64,000 nt of DNA, taken from assembly GCF_019212185.1 (NCBI RefSeq), contig NZ_CP078138.1:4446501-4510500 (forward strand), read 5' to 3'. Position numbers and translations under genes: made by a program. Each line of letters starts with the position of its first letter. The first letter of the stretch is position 1. Source of the DNA: Pseudomonas fluorescens. GTDB lineage: Bacteria; Pseudomonadota; Gammaproteobacteria; Pseudomonadales; Pseudomonadaceae. Positions 41,923-51,723 of the stretch are shown one piece after another. The notes under the pieces were generated by a model, which was not told the DNA's origin, did no database searches, and saw only the letters and a list, made by a program, of their open reading frames with translations.

Positions 41923-43038
41923 TTATCTGCTACTGGCTTCGCTCATGTCATTCTTTGCAGCGGCGCCGATACCGACGATGGATGCAGAAGGCACCAACTG
42001 GCTGATGAAGCGATTCCAGCGCGTGACATTGGCGGGCCCGACGTAGACCACGTCTTGCGCTTGCACATCGAATCGGGTTGCCAGGACCATGGCAGAGGGC
42101 GAACTGGCCTCCAACTGAAAGATCTTCGCCGGTTCCTTATCGAGGTTCTCAACCCCTCGGATGACATACACCGCGTTGCCGTTGGAGGTCGTCTGGTTCA
42201 AGCCTCCCACAGTGCCGAGCACATCGGACAAGTTCATGGTTTTGGTCTTGAAGCTCAGTGCCCGAGGCTGGACCACCTCGCCCATGACGTAGATGCGCTT
42301 GCGATCGTTGTAGGCGAGGTACAACTGGTCGCCGCTTTTCAGATAAACATTGGGCAACTGGGAGTCACTTTCGCGATTGAGTTCGTCGAGATCCAGCTTG
42401 TACTGGCGCCCGTCTCGCGTCAGCGTAAGGTTTGAAAGGTCAGCATTCTGTGGATCGATCCCCGCGGCGCCAATCGCCTCGACAACACTCAAGGGCGTCG
42501 TGGTGAGGGGTTGCTGCCCTGCCCTGACGACTGCACCGGAAATGACGATCTTCTGGCTGGCAAATCGCAACACGCTGACATCGACCTGCGGACTATCGAC
42601 GAATTGAGTCAAACGTTCGGCAATATGGGCACGCAGTTCCTCAATGGTCTTTCCTGCCGCTGGAATATTGCCGACGTAGGGATAAAAAAGATTACCGTCC
42701 GGACGAACAAGACGTCCATTCGCATCAATTTGCTGCTGCGGTCCAGAGGGCGCTGTTAATTCCGGATGATCCCAAACAGTAATAAACAGCAAATCATTCG
42801 CGCCAATACGGTAACTTTCCGGCGTGTAGCGCAACAGTTCAGCCGGTATCACCTGATTCACTTCAGACGCGCTATTCATTGCGATCAGTTTGGGCGTTAT
42901 CGGAATCAATTCGACGCGACTGCTCTCGGAAGTGCCTTCACGAACGATGTCGCTGGTATCCATATGTTGACCGGGAGAAAACATACAGCCTTGCAAGGTA
43001 AAACTTGCCAGAACGGCAACAGAAAAATTACGAATCAT
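41923..43038 (-). CDS. wza: Wza-type polysaccharide export outer-membrane lipoprotein
   Basis: From ATG 43038 the protein has 371 residues and a lipobox (LASFTLQGC, Cys18). The PES domain starts near PESYRIGANDLLFITVWDHP and includes RPDGNLFYPYVGNIPAAGKT. Two SLBB domains follow: KIVISGAVVRAGQQPLTT, then RIYVMGEVVQPRALSFKT. A C-terminal amphipathic helix (NRFISQLVPSASIVGIG) could form the Wza pore helix. It exports the finished polymer with Wzc. A start at 43110 would place a polar stretch before the signal and is rejected. Confidence 0.93.
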   Translation of the reverse strand: MIRNFSVAVLASFTLQGCMFSPGQHMDTSDIVREGTSESSRVELIPITPKLIAMNSASEVNQVIPAELLRYTPESYRIGANDLLFITVWDHPELTAPSGPQQQIDANGRLVRPDGNLFYPYVGNIPAAGKTIEELRAHIAERLTQFVDSPQVDVSVLRFASQKIVISGAVVRAGQQPLTTTPLSVVEAIGAAGIDPQNADLSNLTLTRDGRQYKLDLDELNRESDSQLPNVYLKSGDQLYLAYNDRKRIYVMGEVVQPRALSFKTKTMNLSDVLGTVGGLNQTTSNGNAVYVIRGVENLDKEPAKIFQLEASSPSAMVLATRFDVQAQDVVYVGPANVTRWNRFISQLVPSASIVGIGAAAKNDMSEASSR

Positions 43039-43125
43039 ATTGGCACTACGCAGGTTAAGAGCACATCCAAAAACAAGGCCACCCAGGGTGTCCTGTGTGA
43101 CCTTGCCCAAACACTGCCAGCACTA

Positions 43126-43371
43126 CTACCTGCTGGTACCGGTAGTACCCGTGGTACCGGTGGTACCCGTAGTGCCGGTAGTCCCGCCATTGGAGCTCCC
43201 GCCGCTGTTGGAGGCCGCGATGACCCCCGCGACGACCGCTGCACCGACCATCAGACTTTGCCCGACGGTGACATCGCCGACCAGAGGAGTACTCAGTGTG
43301 AGCGGCGCCTCAGCGGCCATTGCAGACGTACTTAAAACACCCAATAGAGTGATGGCTAATAGCTTTCTCAT
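43126..43371 (-). CDS. yjbE: YjbE/GfcA-like small secreted Thr/Gly-repeat protein
   Basis: An 81-residue protein with signal peptide RKLLAITLLGVLSTSAMAAE, then a short hydrophobic GQSLMVGAAVVAGVIAAS segment and a low-complexity tail of GTT repeats. ATG 43371 follows AAGGAG at 6 bp. E. coli YjbE and GfcA are also small, Thr-rich and first in their operons, and the order yjbE-(wza)-yjbF-G-H supports the name. Its function is unknown in any species as far as I know. The repeat number could vary between strains. Confidence 0.82.
   Translation of the reverse strand: MRKLLAITLLGVLSTSAMAAEAPLTLSTPLVGDVTVGQSLMVGAAVVAGVIAASNSGGSSNGGTTGTTGTTGTTGTTGTSR
43135..43188. repeat. 9-bp tandem repeat inside yjbE
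   Basis: Six degenerate copies of a 9-bp unit (GGTACCGGT, AGTACCCGT, GGTACCGGT, GGTACCCGT, AGTGCCGGT, AGTCCCGCC). On the coding strand each gives the tripeptide Gly-Thr-Thr. Gain or loss of units keeps the frame. Confidence 0.9.
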
Positions 43372-43685
43372 ATCAGTCTCCTTCTCGATATACAGTATTT
43401 GGTACCCAGTACCAACGACGTTAGAACGGACCGCCATCGGCCCTACAACTACCAGAGGTTTACATCCGTTCTGCATCTACCTTAGACAGATCATGTCACT
43501 GACAAAACATCTATGCCACTGATTGCACAGCACTTCGCCAAGCGCTTTCGATCAAGCCAGAAGCAATGGTTTTTATAACATCTGCAGTTTTTCCAACAAA
43601 CTCAGCGGCTTCGTGGCTACTTAATGCGTCCAGCACCTGAATTAATGGCAGAGCGCCTGAAGCAATTGTTATTAATGGTCGGACT
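43372..43685 (-). promoter_or_regulatory. Gap between rmlD and yjbE, possible internal promoter
   Basis: 314 bp between two minus-strand genes in an otherwise tightly packed series. It is AT-richer than its flanks. It may hold a separate promoter for yjbE-wza-yjbFGH. No clear terminator hairpin with a U-tract was found. Confidence 0.4.
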
Positions 43686-44588
43686 TTATTGAGCGTTTTC
43701 AGCCGTTGAACGCCCGCTCAACTGATGCAGCACCCGCACAAGCTCATCCTCCCAATGACGGTGGGGAAGTCCGTGCGTCTGCGTCAACTTTGTACAATCG
43801 AGCACCGACCAGGTTGGCCGCTTGGCGGGAGTGGGATAGCGTGCGGTCGATATCGCCTGTACATCAGGGATTTTTTCCAGCAAACCAAGGCTGACCGCCT
43901 GATTGAAGATTGCCCTGGCAAAGTCGTACCAGGTGCAGGCGGGCTGGCCACTGAAGTGATACACCCCCCACTCCAGTTTCCCTTCCCGCTGGAAGATCGC
44001 GGCCAATGACCAAAGCGTATCGGCAATACTGCCTGCAGAAGTGGGCCCGCCACGCTGGTCATCCACGACAGACAGGCTGTCCCGTTCAGCGCCCAGGCGG
44101 AGCATGGTTTTGACGAAGTTATTGCCGTGGGCACCGAACACCCAGCTGGTTCGCAGAACGATATGGCGTGAGCAGTTCAGCGCCAATTGATGTTCGCCAG
44201 CCAGCTTGCTGGAACCGTAGACGCCGGTCGGTTGCGTAACATCATCAGGCGTGTACGGACGATCATGCTCACCGCTGAACACGTAGTCGGTGGATATATG
44301 CAGCAGCGGGATGCCGTGTTTTTCCGCCGTCGCAGCGAGAAGTCCGACCCCATCAGCGTTCACCGCATAAGCACGCTCAATTTCAGATTCAGCCTTGTCT
44401 ACTGCCGTATAGGCCGCGGCATTAATGACCAGCTCAGGCTTGACTGCATCGAACACCGCCTGAACCTGAGCAGCATCGCAGACATCAAGCTCCTGCGAAC
44501 CATAACCCAACACGGTGAAGCCTGCCGGCGCGCGCCGCAGCAGTTCGTAGCCAACCTGCCCATGGGCGCCCGTCACCAACACTCTCAT
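43686..44588 (-). CDS. rmlD: dTDP-4-dehydrorhamnose reductase
   Basis: Last step of dTDP-L-rhamnose synthesis (NAD(P)H reduction). A 300-residue extended SDR with VTGAHGQVGYELL at the N-terminus, NAAAYTAVDKAE, STDYVFSGEHDRPY and active-site Tyr/Lys in GVYGSSKLAGE. The C-terminus carries RPTWSVLDCTKL. The start overlaps rmlC by 4 bp. Gene order here is rmlB-A-C-D. Confidence 0.96.
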   Translation of the reverse strand: MRVLVTGAHGQVGYELLRRAPAGFTVLGYGSQELDVCDAAQVQAVFDAVKPELVINAAAYTAVDKAESEIERAYAVNADGVGLLAATAEKHGIPLLHISTDYVFSGEHDRPYTPDDVTQPTGVYGSSKLAGEHQLALNCSRHIVLRTSWVFGAHGNNFVKTMLRLGAERDSLSVVDDQRGGPTSAGSIADTLWSLAAIFQREGKLEWGVYHFSGQPACTWYDFARAIFNQAVSLGLLEKIPDVQAISTARYPTPAKRPTWSVLDCTKLTQTHGLPHRHWEDELVRVLHQLSGRSTAENAQ

Positions 44589-45130
44589 ACTGACTCCCTG
44601 CCCATCAGGCTGCGCAAGCTTGGGTTAGCCTTGTCTTTATCCGAAAGACTGGGTTGCTGGATCGGCCAGGTAATCTTCACATCCGGATCGTTCCAGATCA
44701 GGCCGCCTTCGTCCGTGGGGTCGTAAAGATCGGTGCATTTGTATTGAAAGTCCGCGACATCGCTCAATACGCAGAATCCGTGAGCGTAACCAGGGGGAAT
44801 CCACAGTTGGTGATGATTGTCGGCGGTGAGTTCCACCCCCACGAACTGACCGCAGGTTGGAGACTCAGGATTGATATCGACCGCTACATCGTAAACGGCG
44901 CCGCGCGTGACGCGGACCAGCTTGCCCTGTGGCCGTTTACGCTGAAAATGCAGGCCGCGCAGTACGCCTTTGCGAGACCGCGAATGGTTGTCCTGGACAA
45001 AGGGCAGCTCAATGCCGATCTCTCGATAGCGTGGCGCCTGATAGCACTCGACGAAAAACCCCCGCGCATCGCCAAACACTTTGGGCTCAATGACAAGAAC
45101 CCCGGGTAAATGCGTCTGGATGACCTTCAT
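44585..45130 (-). CDS. rmlC: dTDP-4-dehydrorhamnose 3,5-epimerase
   Basis: A 181-residue cupin epimerase. [33 protein letters not shown] (catalytic His in GLHFQ), [20 protein letters not shown] and [15 protein letters not shown] are conserved. It overlaps rmlA by 4 bp and rmlD by 4 bp. Confidence 0.96.
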   Translation of the reverse strand: MKVIQTHLPGVLVIEPKVFGDARGFFVECYQAPRYREIGIELPFVQDNHSRSRKGVLRGLHFQRKRPQGKLVRVTRGAVYDVAVDINPESPTCGQFVGVELTADNHHQLWIPPGYAHGFCVLSDVADFQYKCTDLYDPTDEGGLIWNDPDVKITWPIQQPSLSDKDKANPSLRSLMGRESV

Positions 45131-46005
45131 CGGCAGGGCCTCGCTGATAACAAGCCGGCGAGGTATTGACCATACCCGGTCTTGTGCAGCGCAGTCGCCA
45201 ACCTGTCCAGTTCAGCGGCACTCAACCAGCCTTGGTTGAACGCGACTTCTTCCAGGCACGCCACTTTCAAGCCCTGACGCGATTCGATGGTCTGCACGAA
45301 ATGCCCGGCCTCCATCAACGAATCATGGGTGCCGGTGTCGAGCCAGGCAAAGCCGCGGCCCAATACGCTGACATGCAAGTCGCCGCGTTGCAGGTAGGCG
45401 TTGTTGATGTCGGTTATTTCCAACTCGCCGCGATGGGAAGGCTTCACTCCCTTGGCGATCTGCACCACATCGTTATCGTAGAAATAAAGGCCGGTTACCG
45501 CGTAGTTGGATTTCGGTTGTTTGGGCTTTTCCTCGATGGAAATGGCTTTGCCATGCTCATCAAACTCCACCACGCCAAATCGCTCGGGATCAACTACGTG
45601 ATAGCCGAACACTGTCGCACCGGACTGGCGACTGGCTGCTTCGATCAGGTTGGCGCTAAAGCCATGCCCATAGAAGATGTTATCGCCCAGAACCAGTGCG
45701 ACGTTACTGTCACCGATAAAGGATTCGCCGATGATAAAGGCCTGGGCCAGACCGTCTGGAGTCGGCTGCTCGGCGTACTGAAGCTCAATACCGAAAGACG
45801 AACCGTCGCCCAACAGGTTCCGAAAATTGGGCAGGTCCTCGGGCGTGGAAATAATCAGAACTTCGCGTATGCCTGCCAGCATCAATACCGACAACGGATA
45901 ATAGATCATCGGTTTATCGTAGACGGGTAACAACTGCTTGGAAACACCGCGGGTGATCGGGTGCAAACGTGTACCGGATCCACCTGCAAGAATAATACCT
46001 TTCAT
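45127..46005 (-). CDS. rmlA: Glucose-1-phosphate thymidylyltransferase
   Basis: First step of dTDP-rhamnose synthesis. The 292-residue nucleotidyltransferase has [64 protein letters not shown] and [20 protein letters not shown]. Length is typical. It starts 22 bp after rmlB ends. Confidence 0.97.
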   Translation of the reverse strand: MKGIILAGGSGTRLHPITRGVSKQLLPVYDKPMIYYPLSVLMLAGIREVLIISTPEDLPNFRNLLGDGSSFGIELQYAEQPTPDGLAQAFIIGESFIGDSNVALVLGDNIFYGHGFSANLIEAASRQSGATVFGYHVVDPERFGVVEFDEHGKAISIEEKPKQPKSNYAVTGLYFYDNDVVQIAKGVKPSHRGELEITDINNAYLQRGDLHVSVLGRGFAWLDTGTHDSLMEAGHFVQTIESRQGLKVACLEEVAFNQGWLSAAELDRLATALHKTGYGQYLAGLLSARPCR

Positions 46006-46027
46006 GTAAAGCTCCTTGATCCCAGGG

Positions 46028-47125
46028 TCAGCGATCGGCCATATCAGAGGTCACGCCCAGGCGACCAAGGCGGTAGTTCCCGCTCAATACCTGTTCCCAC
46101 CACGGGTGATTATTCAAGTACCAGGTCACCGTTTTACGAATTCCGCTTTCGAATGTTTCCTTGGGTACCCATGACAGTTGGTTCTTTATTTTGCTGGCAT
46201 CGATGGCGTAGCGACGGTCATGGCCGGACCGGTCTTTGACAAAAGTCATGAATTTTTTATAAGACACTCGCACTTCATTCTCGCGAGCTGAACCCAGCGG
46301 GATGAGTTCGTCCAACAACTCACAAATCGTCTCAACCACCTGCAGGTTGGTCTTTTCGTTATGTCCGCCGATGTTGTAGGTTTCGCCAACCGCACCTCGA
46401 CTGACCACCTCCACCAACGCTCGGGCATGATCCTCGACATACAACCAATCACGCACTTGAGCGCCGTCACCATAAATGGGGATGGGCTTGCCATGTAACG
46501 CGTTCAGGATGACATGGGGGATCAACTTCTCGGGAAAGTGATAGGGACCGTAATTATTGGAGCAGTTGGTGACAATGACCGGCAGCCCGTAAGTTCTGTG
46601 CCAGGCCCTGACCAAATGGTCGGACGCGGCCTTGGAAGCCGAATATGGGGAGCTCGGAGCGTAAGGTGTCTCCTCGGTAAAGAGATCCTCAGTGCCCTCC
46701 AGATCGCCATACACTTCATCAGTGGATATATGGTGAAAGCGGAAGTCCTGCCGGCGCTCGGGATCAAGTTTTAGCCAATAAGCTTTGGCCACCTCCAATA
46801 AGGTGAAGGTGCCAACGATATTGGTTTGGATAAATGCACCCGGGCCATCGATGGAGCGATCGACATGGGATTCCGCAGCAAGGTGCATGACCGCGTCTGG
46901 CTGGAACTGCTCGAAAACGGTCTGCAGCGCCATCCGATCACATATATCGACCTGATAGAAACTGTAGCCAGGTAAATGGCTGACCGACGCCAAAGACTCG
47001 GTATTGCCGGCATAAGTCAACTTGTCGATATTTCCAACGGTATAGTCGCCGTTCTGCAGCAGATGCCGTATGACCGCAGAGCCGATGAACCCTGCGCCAC
47101 CGGTCACTAAGATACGTTGTTTCAT
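46028..47125 (-). CDS. rmlB: dTDP-glucose 4,6-dehydratase
   Basis: The 365-residue extended SDR makes dTDP-4-keto-6-deoxyglucose. [16 protein letters not shown] binds [16 protein letters not shown] and [13 protein letters not shown] hold the catalytic Thr-Asp-Glu, and [16 protein letters not shown] holds Tyr/Lys. [15 protein letters not shown] is the substrate loop. A 65-bp gap separates it from ugd upstream. Confidence 0.97.
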   Translation of the reverse strand: MKQRILVTGGAGFIGSAVIRHLLQNGDYTVGNIDKLTYAGNTESLASVSHLPGYSFYQVDICDRMALQTVFEQFQPDAVMHLAAESHVDRSIDGPGAFIQTNIVGTFTLLEVAKAYWLKLDPERRQDFRFHHISTDEVYGDLEGTEDLFTEETPYAPSSPYSASKAASDHLVRAWHRTYGLPVIVTNCSNNYGPYHFPEKLIPHVILNALHGKPIPIYGDGAQVRDWLYVEDHARALVEVVSRGAVGETYNIGGHNEKTNLQVVETICELLDELIPLGSARENEVRVSYKKFMTFVKDRSGHDRRYAIDASKIKNQLSWVPKETFESGIRKTVTWYLNNHPWWEQVLSGNYRLGRLGVTSDMADR

Positions 47126-47190
47126 GGACTCACATCCTGATGAACTATAAAGATACGTTCAGGCCATTCCGACTCGACCAGGGCCATCCC

Positions 47191-48534
47191 TTAGATAACC
47201 GGCCGTACCGACAGGCCGCGACCAATGCCGTAGTACTGGAAGCCTTGCTTGGCCACACGGGCGGGATCGAAGATATTGCGCCCATCGAAAATCACAGGAT
47301 CTTTCAACGACCTCTTGATTACTTCAAAGTCAGGCGCTTTGAAGTCTTGCCATTCCGTAACAATAATCAGGCAGTCGGCGCCCTGCAGGGCTGCTTCCTT
47401 AGTCCCCATCAAACGCAAGTTTGGATGTGAAGGATAAAGATGCTGCGCCTCTTCCATTGCCTTCGGATCATAAGCTTGTACGTTCGCTCCAGCCTCCCAC
47501 AGCAAGCTCATGAGCTCCAGGCTTGAGGCTTCGCGCATGTCATCGGTGTTGGGTTTAAACGCCAGGCCCCATAGCGCGAATGTTTTGCCGCGCAAATCCT
47601 TCCCATAATGGAACTGGACGTGCTCGAACAGTTTCCTTTTCTGGTTCCTGTTAACGGTTTCAACTGCATTGAGAATGTGCGGGACGAAGTTCATCTGTTG
47701 CGCACTGTGCTCCAGGGCTTTCACGTCCTTGGGGAAGCACGATCCGCCGTAGCCACAACCCGGGTAAATGAACTGGTAACCAATGCGCGGATCCGCGCCG
47801 ATACCTTTACGAACAGATTCAATATCTGCTCCCAACAGCTCGGCAAGATTGGCTATCTCGTTCATGAAAGAAATTTTTGTGGCGAGCAGGCAGTTGGCGG
47901 TGTATTTCGTCAACTCCGCACTGCGAACGTCCATGACGATGATTTTTTCGTGATTACGGCTGAACGGCTCATACAACTCGCGCATCATATCGATGACGTA
48001 GTTGCTGTCCGTACCAATGATAATTCGGTCCGGCTTCTGGCAGTCGCTGACCGCCGAGCCTTCTTTCAGGAACTCCGGATTGGACACGACATGAAAGTCG
48101 AAAGCGCACTCTTTGGCGCTCAGCACCTCGGAAATGCGCTGTTTGACCTTGTCCGCAGTCCCCACAGGAACGGTGGACTTGTTGATGACCAGTTTTTTAT
48201 CACGCATGTGCGTGGCAATGGTTTCCGCTACCGCCAGAACGTATTGAAGATCGGCGCTACCATCCTCACCTGGCGGCGTGCCGACCGCAATGAACTGAAT
48301 TTCGGCAAACTCAACACCCTCAGCAGGATCGGTAGTGAAAATCAGGCGCCCCGCCTCGTAGTTCTTCTTGACCAGCGCAGACAGGCCCGGCTCATAAATT
48401 GGAATAATGCCATCGATGAGTTTAGCTACTTTGTTTTCGTCCTTATCAACACAGCAGACTGTGTGCCCGGCATCCGCGAGAACAGTTGCCTGAACCAGAC
48501 CGACATAGCCAGTGCCAAAAACTGTTAATTTCAT
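47191..48534 (-). CDS. ugd: UDP-glucose 6-dehydrogenase
   Basis: Oxidises UDP-glucose to UDP-glucuronate using two NAD+. The 447-residue protein has VFGTGYVGLVQATVLADAGH for NAD binding, NPEFLKEGSAV and the catalytic Cys in YPGCGYGGSCFPKDV. KGIGADPRIGYQFI and FALWGLAFKPNTDDMREASS complete the signature. GalU, encoded nearby at 57559, provides its substrate. The start overlaps the GT2 gene stop by 4 bp. Confidence 0.97.
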   Translation of the reverse strand: MKLTVFGTGYVGLVQATVLADAGHTVCCVDKDENKVAKLIDGIIPIYEPGLSALVKKNYEAGRLIFTTDPAEGVEFAEIQFIAVGTPPGEDGSADLQYVLAVAETIATHMRDKKLVINKSTVPVGTADKVKQRISEVLSAKECAFDFHVVSNPEFLKEGSAVSDCQKPDRIIIGTDSNYVIDMMRELYEPFSRNHEKIIVMDVRSAELTKYTANCLLATKISFMNEIANLAELLGADIESVRKGIGADPRIGYQFIYPGCGYGGSCFPKDVKALEHSAQQMNFVPHILNAVETVNRNQKRKLFEHVQFHYGKDLRGKTFALWGLAFKPNTDDMREASSLELMSLLWEAGANVQAYDPKAMEEAQHLYPSHPNLRLMGTKEAALQGADCLIIVTEWQDFKAPDFEVIKRSLKDPVIFDGRNIFDPARVAKQGFQYYGIGRGLSVRPVI

Positions 48535-49349
48535 GGATTAGTCCTTTTGGTAGTAGAGAAACTCTTCAAGTAATAAATCGTCATGTCGACCAGATGACTG
48601 CGGAATGCCTTCGACTTGAAGACAGCCTTGATCCCTCCCGCACTCGCGCGGATCCCATCGGAAAGCGCATGAGCGTCACAGTTGATCGCCGTCTGATAGC
48701 CCATCTGTTTCGCGCGACGGGAAAACTCTGGCTCGCACATGAACAGGAAAAAGTCCTCACAGACGCCGTTCAACGCTCTCCAGACGTCGCCTTTTACCAC
48801 CCAGTAAGAACTTTGCACCCAGTCGACAATGTGCAGTCCAGAGGTCTTGCCATTCACTTCCGTACATTCGTAACTGTCTCGCGCGCCACTGAACAAGCTG
48901 GCAAACACGCGAGGAGCACGTCGGGCAAACTGGCTGGCGAGACTCGGGTAAGTTCTTGCTACCAGTTCGACATTGCCGCGATCATCCACTTGCTTGATAC
49001 CGACGATACCGATGCCTTGTTCTTTCTGGAGTATCTCTACGGATTGCTTGATACAGTCGTCGGAAGAAAGAATCAGATCAGGATTAAGCAAAACCATGTA
49101 ATCGGAGGAAAAATCGATGGAAAGATTTGTCGCCTTGGTGTAACCACGATTATGCGATGAGCGCACCAGAGCAATATTACTTTTCTGACTGATGTATTCA
49201 TTCAATCGGTTAAAGTTATCGTCGTCGACGCTATTATCGAAAACAGTCACCTGACAACTGCTGAAAAGACTTTGCCGTTCCAGCGCCTTCAGGCTTTCAA
49301 TCAGCCTCGGTGCCTTGAAGTAATCGACAATGGATACATGAATTTTCAT
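48531..49349 (-). CDS. GT2-family glycosyltransferase, rhamnosyltransferase-like
   Basis: A 272-residue GT-A enzyme. FDNSVDDDN begins the nucleotide site. SSHNRGYTKATNLSIDFSSD and MVLLNPDLILSSDD hold the acidic donor motif. DWVQSSYWVVKGDVWRALNG and EDFFLFMCEPEFSRRAKQMG are typical of WbbL/RfbF-type rhamnosyltransferases. With rmlBADC next door, rhamnose transfer to the lipid-linked repeat is the best guess. It overlaps both neighbours by 4 bp. Confidence 0.82.
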   Translation of the reverse strand: MKIHVSIVDYFKAPRLIESLKALERQSLFSSCQVTVFDNSVDDDNFNRLNEYISQKSNIALVRSSHNRGYTKATNLSIDFSSDYMVLLNPDLILSSDDCIKQSVEILQKEQGIGIVGIKQVDDRGNVELVARTYPSLASQFARRAPRVFASLFSGARDSYECTEVNGKTSGLHIVDWVQSSYWVVKGDVWRALNGVCEDFFLFMCEPEFSRRAKQMGYQTAINCDAHALSDGIRASAGGIKAVFKSKAFRSHLVDMTIYYLKSFSTTKRTNP

Positions 49350-50473
49350 GCTGGCGAGTCCTTGCGCCCCAACAGAGCGTTGTATTCATTGATCAGGATA
49401 TTGGTGACACCTTCCCAGTCATTGGAAAAATCGTCTTTCAACCGAGGCTTATAATCATCCTGCAGGGCGAGTTTTACGCAGTTAAGAATATCGGCCTGGG
49501 TACAGTCGGGTTCCAGTCTGAGGGGCGGCGACGAGAAGTAATCGAACAAGGCTGAAGCGGCCGACACGATGGGCTTGCATCCCAGAGACGTCGCCTCCAG
49601 ATCCACTTGAGAAACCACCTCAAACCATGAGTTCGATAGGTTTATCTTTGACCTTTTATAATGGTAGGCAAGCTGTTCCTGTTTCAGTTCGCCAAGGTAT
49701 TCAAGATTGGGGCTGGCCTCGACGATTGACTTGAATTTCTCGCAGTACTTCGCGTGATTGGTGTTTTCTTTACCCGCGAATACGACCCGGTAATGTGTAC
49801 CGCTGAACGCCTTGGCGATCTTCAGAATGTTTTTTCTGGGCTCAATGCGCCCGACCACCATGACATCTATGTCACGGGACGCGGATTGGTTGCCGACACC
49901 ATGGCTGAAGGTCAATGCGTTAGGTATGACTTTTACCTTGTCAGGCGGCAACCGATCGGTGACGTCGGTTCTTATGTTGCCGAGTTCACTCTCCGACAAC
50001 GGAAAGATTCTCGCCGAACGCTCGACCAGCCTCTTGTTTATCCCCAATGGCGTGCTGCTGTAGGCCAGCACATTACGGACACTCTTGAACTTAATGAACT
50101 CTTTGGCAAAGGAACTGAGCATCAGGTACGCGTCGTAACTTAAAAACCTGCCCAGGAGCCCGGCACTGAAATACTGCACCATGTATTTCTTTTCATGGTG
50201 AATGGGCGAAAAGCAGATCGGCACTTTCCTGTTCAGTGCCCAGGTCAGATACCGATAGTTTTCGTACGGTGTTTGCATATTGAACATATGCATGACATCC
50301 GGCGTGGTGTCGCGAATAGCCAATTCACCAGGATCGGTCACCACATTGACCAAAAAGCCCCTGGCCTCAAGGTGAGACTTATACTTATAGACCTTGCCTG
50401 AGTCGCCACCTGGTTTCTCGGGAGCATCGCGCCTGAGACAAAAAAGAATCTCGACTTTTTTTTCTGGACTCAT
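49346..50473 (-). CDS. GT4-family glycosyltransferase
   Basis: A 375-residue GT-B enzyme. The N-terminal half has RDAPEKPGGDSGKVYKYKSH, and the C-terminal half has VMVVGRIEPRKNILKIAKAF (donor domain start) and YLGELKQEQLAYHYKRSKIN. In ATSLGCKPIVSAASA the EX7E motif is weaker than usual (Glu at VSQVDLEATSLG). The sugar transferred is unknown; GlcA or GalA are candidates because both nucleotide sugars are made by this locus. It overlaps both neighbours by 4 bp. Confidence 0.8.
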   Translation of the reverse strand: MSPEKKVEILFCLRRDAPEKPGGDSGKVYKYKSHLEARGFLVNVVTDPGELAIRDTTPDVMHMFNMQTPYENYRYLTWALNRKVPICFSPIHHEKKYMVQYFSAGLLGRFLSYDAYLMLSSFAKEFIKFKSVRNVLAYSSTPLGINKRLVERSARIFPLSESELGNIRTDVTDRLPPDKVKVIPNALTFSHGVGNQSASRDIDVMVVGRIEPRKNILKIAKAFSGTHYRVVFAGKENTNHAKYCEKFKSIVEASPNLEYLGELKQEQLAYHYKRSKINLSNSWFEVVSQVDLEATSLGCKPIVSAASALFDYFSSPPLRLEPDCTQADILNCVKLALQDDYKPRLKDDFSNDWEGVTNILINEYNALLGRKDSPA

Positions 50474-51723
50474 AGGGCATACCTCACACTTGAATGCTTC
50501 CTTGACAGCACGATTTTCACCGAGGCCAAATAAAATATAAAAAACGAGAAGAACAGCGGAACCAGGGTGTTCAGCAAGTCTCCACGAATAATATTGGTGC
50601 CTCTGAATAGAAAGATCAGACCCAGCACAGAGTAGATACCCCCTGTCCGAAACAGCTTTTCAATAAGCTGACTCAAACAAAACAACAGCCCTCCGGCGCT
50701 GAGCACGCCAAACCAGCGAAAGTTTATATAGGCCTCGCCTATCAATGACGCGGTGATCTCGGCGCCGCTGTCAATCAATCGTTCATAGAAAAATTCCTGG
50801 GTGAAGTAGCGATTGCCCGAGATGGGTTTTTCGCTCCAAATCACGCGAGGGATCAAAAAAGTAAAGGCCGCCAGATACGTCTGAGCCGGGCCGATATCCT
50901 GTTGCATAATCAAAGAACTGGAGTCGAACGTTACAAAGTCCGGAGAAACAAACACATTGAGCTCTTCTTGTTCGCCCCGCGTAAAGTCCCGGTACAGTGT
51001 GGAAAGGCTGAATAGGACAACGCAGGCCAACACCAATTTGACAATGGTTTTCTTGCTTAACTTGCTCCGCCTTTTACGCTGAGCGTTGTGTATCACCAGG
51101 TAAAATATGCAAGGCAAGATGCAGTTCAGGACCAGGGTCGAGCGACTGCCCGAGATAAGGCTTGCACAGAAGGTCAGTATCAAGACCACGATGAAAAACA
51201 GCCGAAGGGCAAGTGATCTGGACCAGATGGCCCCGGTGAAGGATAAGACCGACAGTGCCGGTGCGGTGTACAGGGCGATACCTGCGAGCAGGTTATCTTC
51301 AAAAAAGCTCTGTCTATTGCTCAACATTGAAGCGAGCGAATACTTCTGCATGCTGACCGCTACCACGCCACTCAGAAAAAGTGTGTACAACACACAGACC
51401 GCGATAAATTTCCCGGTGATGCTCACTTGAAAACTCGATTCCAGTATTCGAGTTCTTTTGCTGAAAAATATCGTTAAAAAACTGTAGACCATCAAGGTCA
51501 GTAGACAAAAGACGGCGACACTGGCATTCGATACCGAATCCGCTGGCATTTTTGGATAGGTCGCAGAGAAAAACAGATATTGATAATCGTCTGTGAAATA
51601 ACCATCGACCAAATAAGAAAGAATTAGAAAAACCGAAAACCACAGATACGTTATCGACTTTTTTGTTGCATAGGTGATGTACACGACAAAAATCGAAATC
51701 ACCAGGAGGACGACGAATATCAT
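50470..51723 (-). CDS. wzy: Wzy-type repeat-unit polymerase
   Basis: A 417-residue inner-membrane protein with about 11-12 hydrophobic helices and a larger periplasmic loop near residues 250-300 (FLIPRVIWSEKPISGNRYF), the O-antigen-polymerase pattern. Sequence of such polymerases is poorly conserved, so the call rests on topology, on the WSEKP-type loop also seen in oligosaccharide repeat-unit polymerases, and on context. It lies between the putative flippase and two glycosyltransferases. Confidence 0.78.
   Translation of the reverse strand: MIFVVLLVISIFVVYITYATKKSITYLWFSVFLILSYLVDGYFTDDYQYLFFSATYPKMPADSVSNASVAVFCLLTLMVYSFLTIFFSKRTRILESSFQVSITGKFIAVCVLYTLFLSGVVAVSMQKYSLASMLSNRQSFFEDNLLAGIALYTAPALSVLSFTGAIWSRSLALRLFFIVVLILTFCASLISGSRSTLVLNCILPCIFYLVIHNAQRKRRSKLSKKTIVKLVLACVVLFSLSTLYRDFTRGEQEELNVFVSPDFVTFDSSSLIMQQDIGPAQTYLAAFTFLIPRVIWSEKPISGNRYFTQEFFYERLIDSGAEITASLIGEAYINFRWFGVLSAGGLLFCLSQLIEKLFRTGGIYSVLGLIFLFRGTNIIRGDLLNTLVPLFFSFFIFYLASVKIVLSRKHSSVRYAL

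Noticed and set aside
43135..43188. Possible CRISPR or protein-binding iterons
   Set aside because: The 9-bp units are in phase with codons and encode a low-complexity tail.
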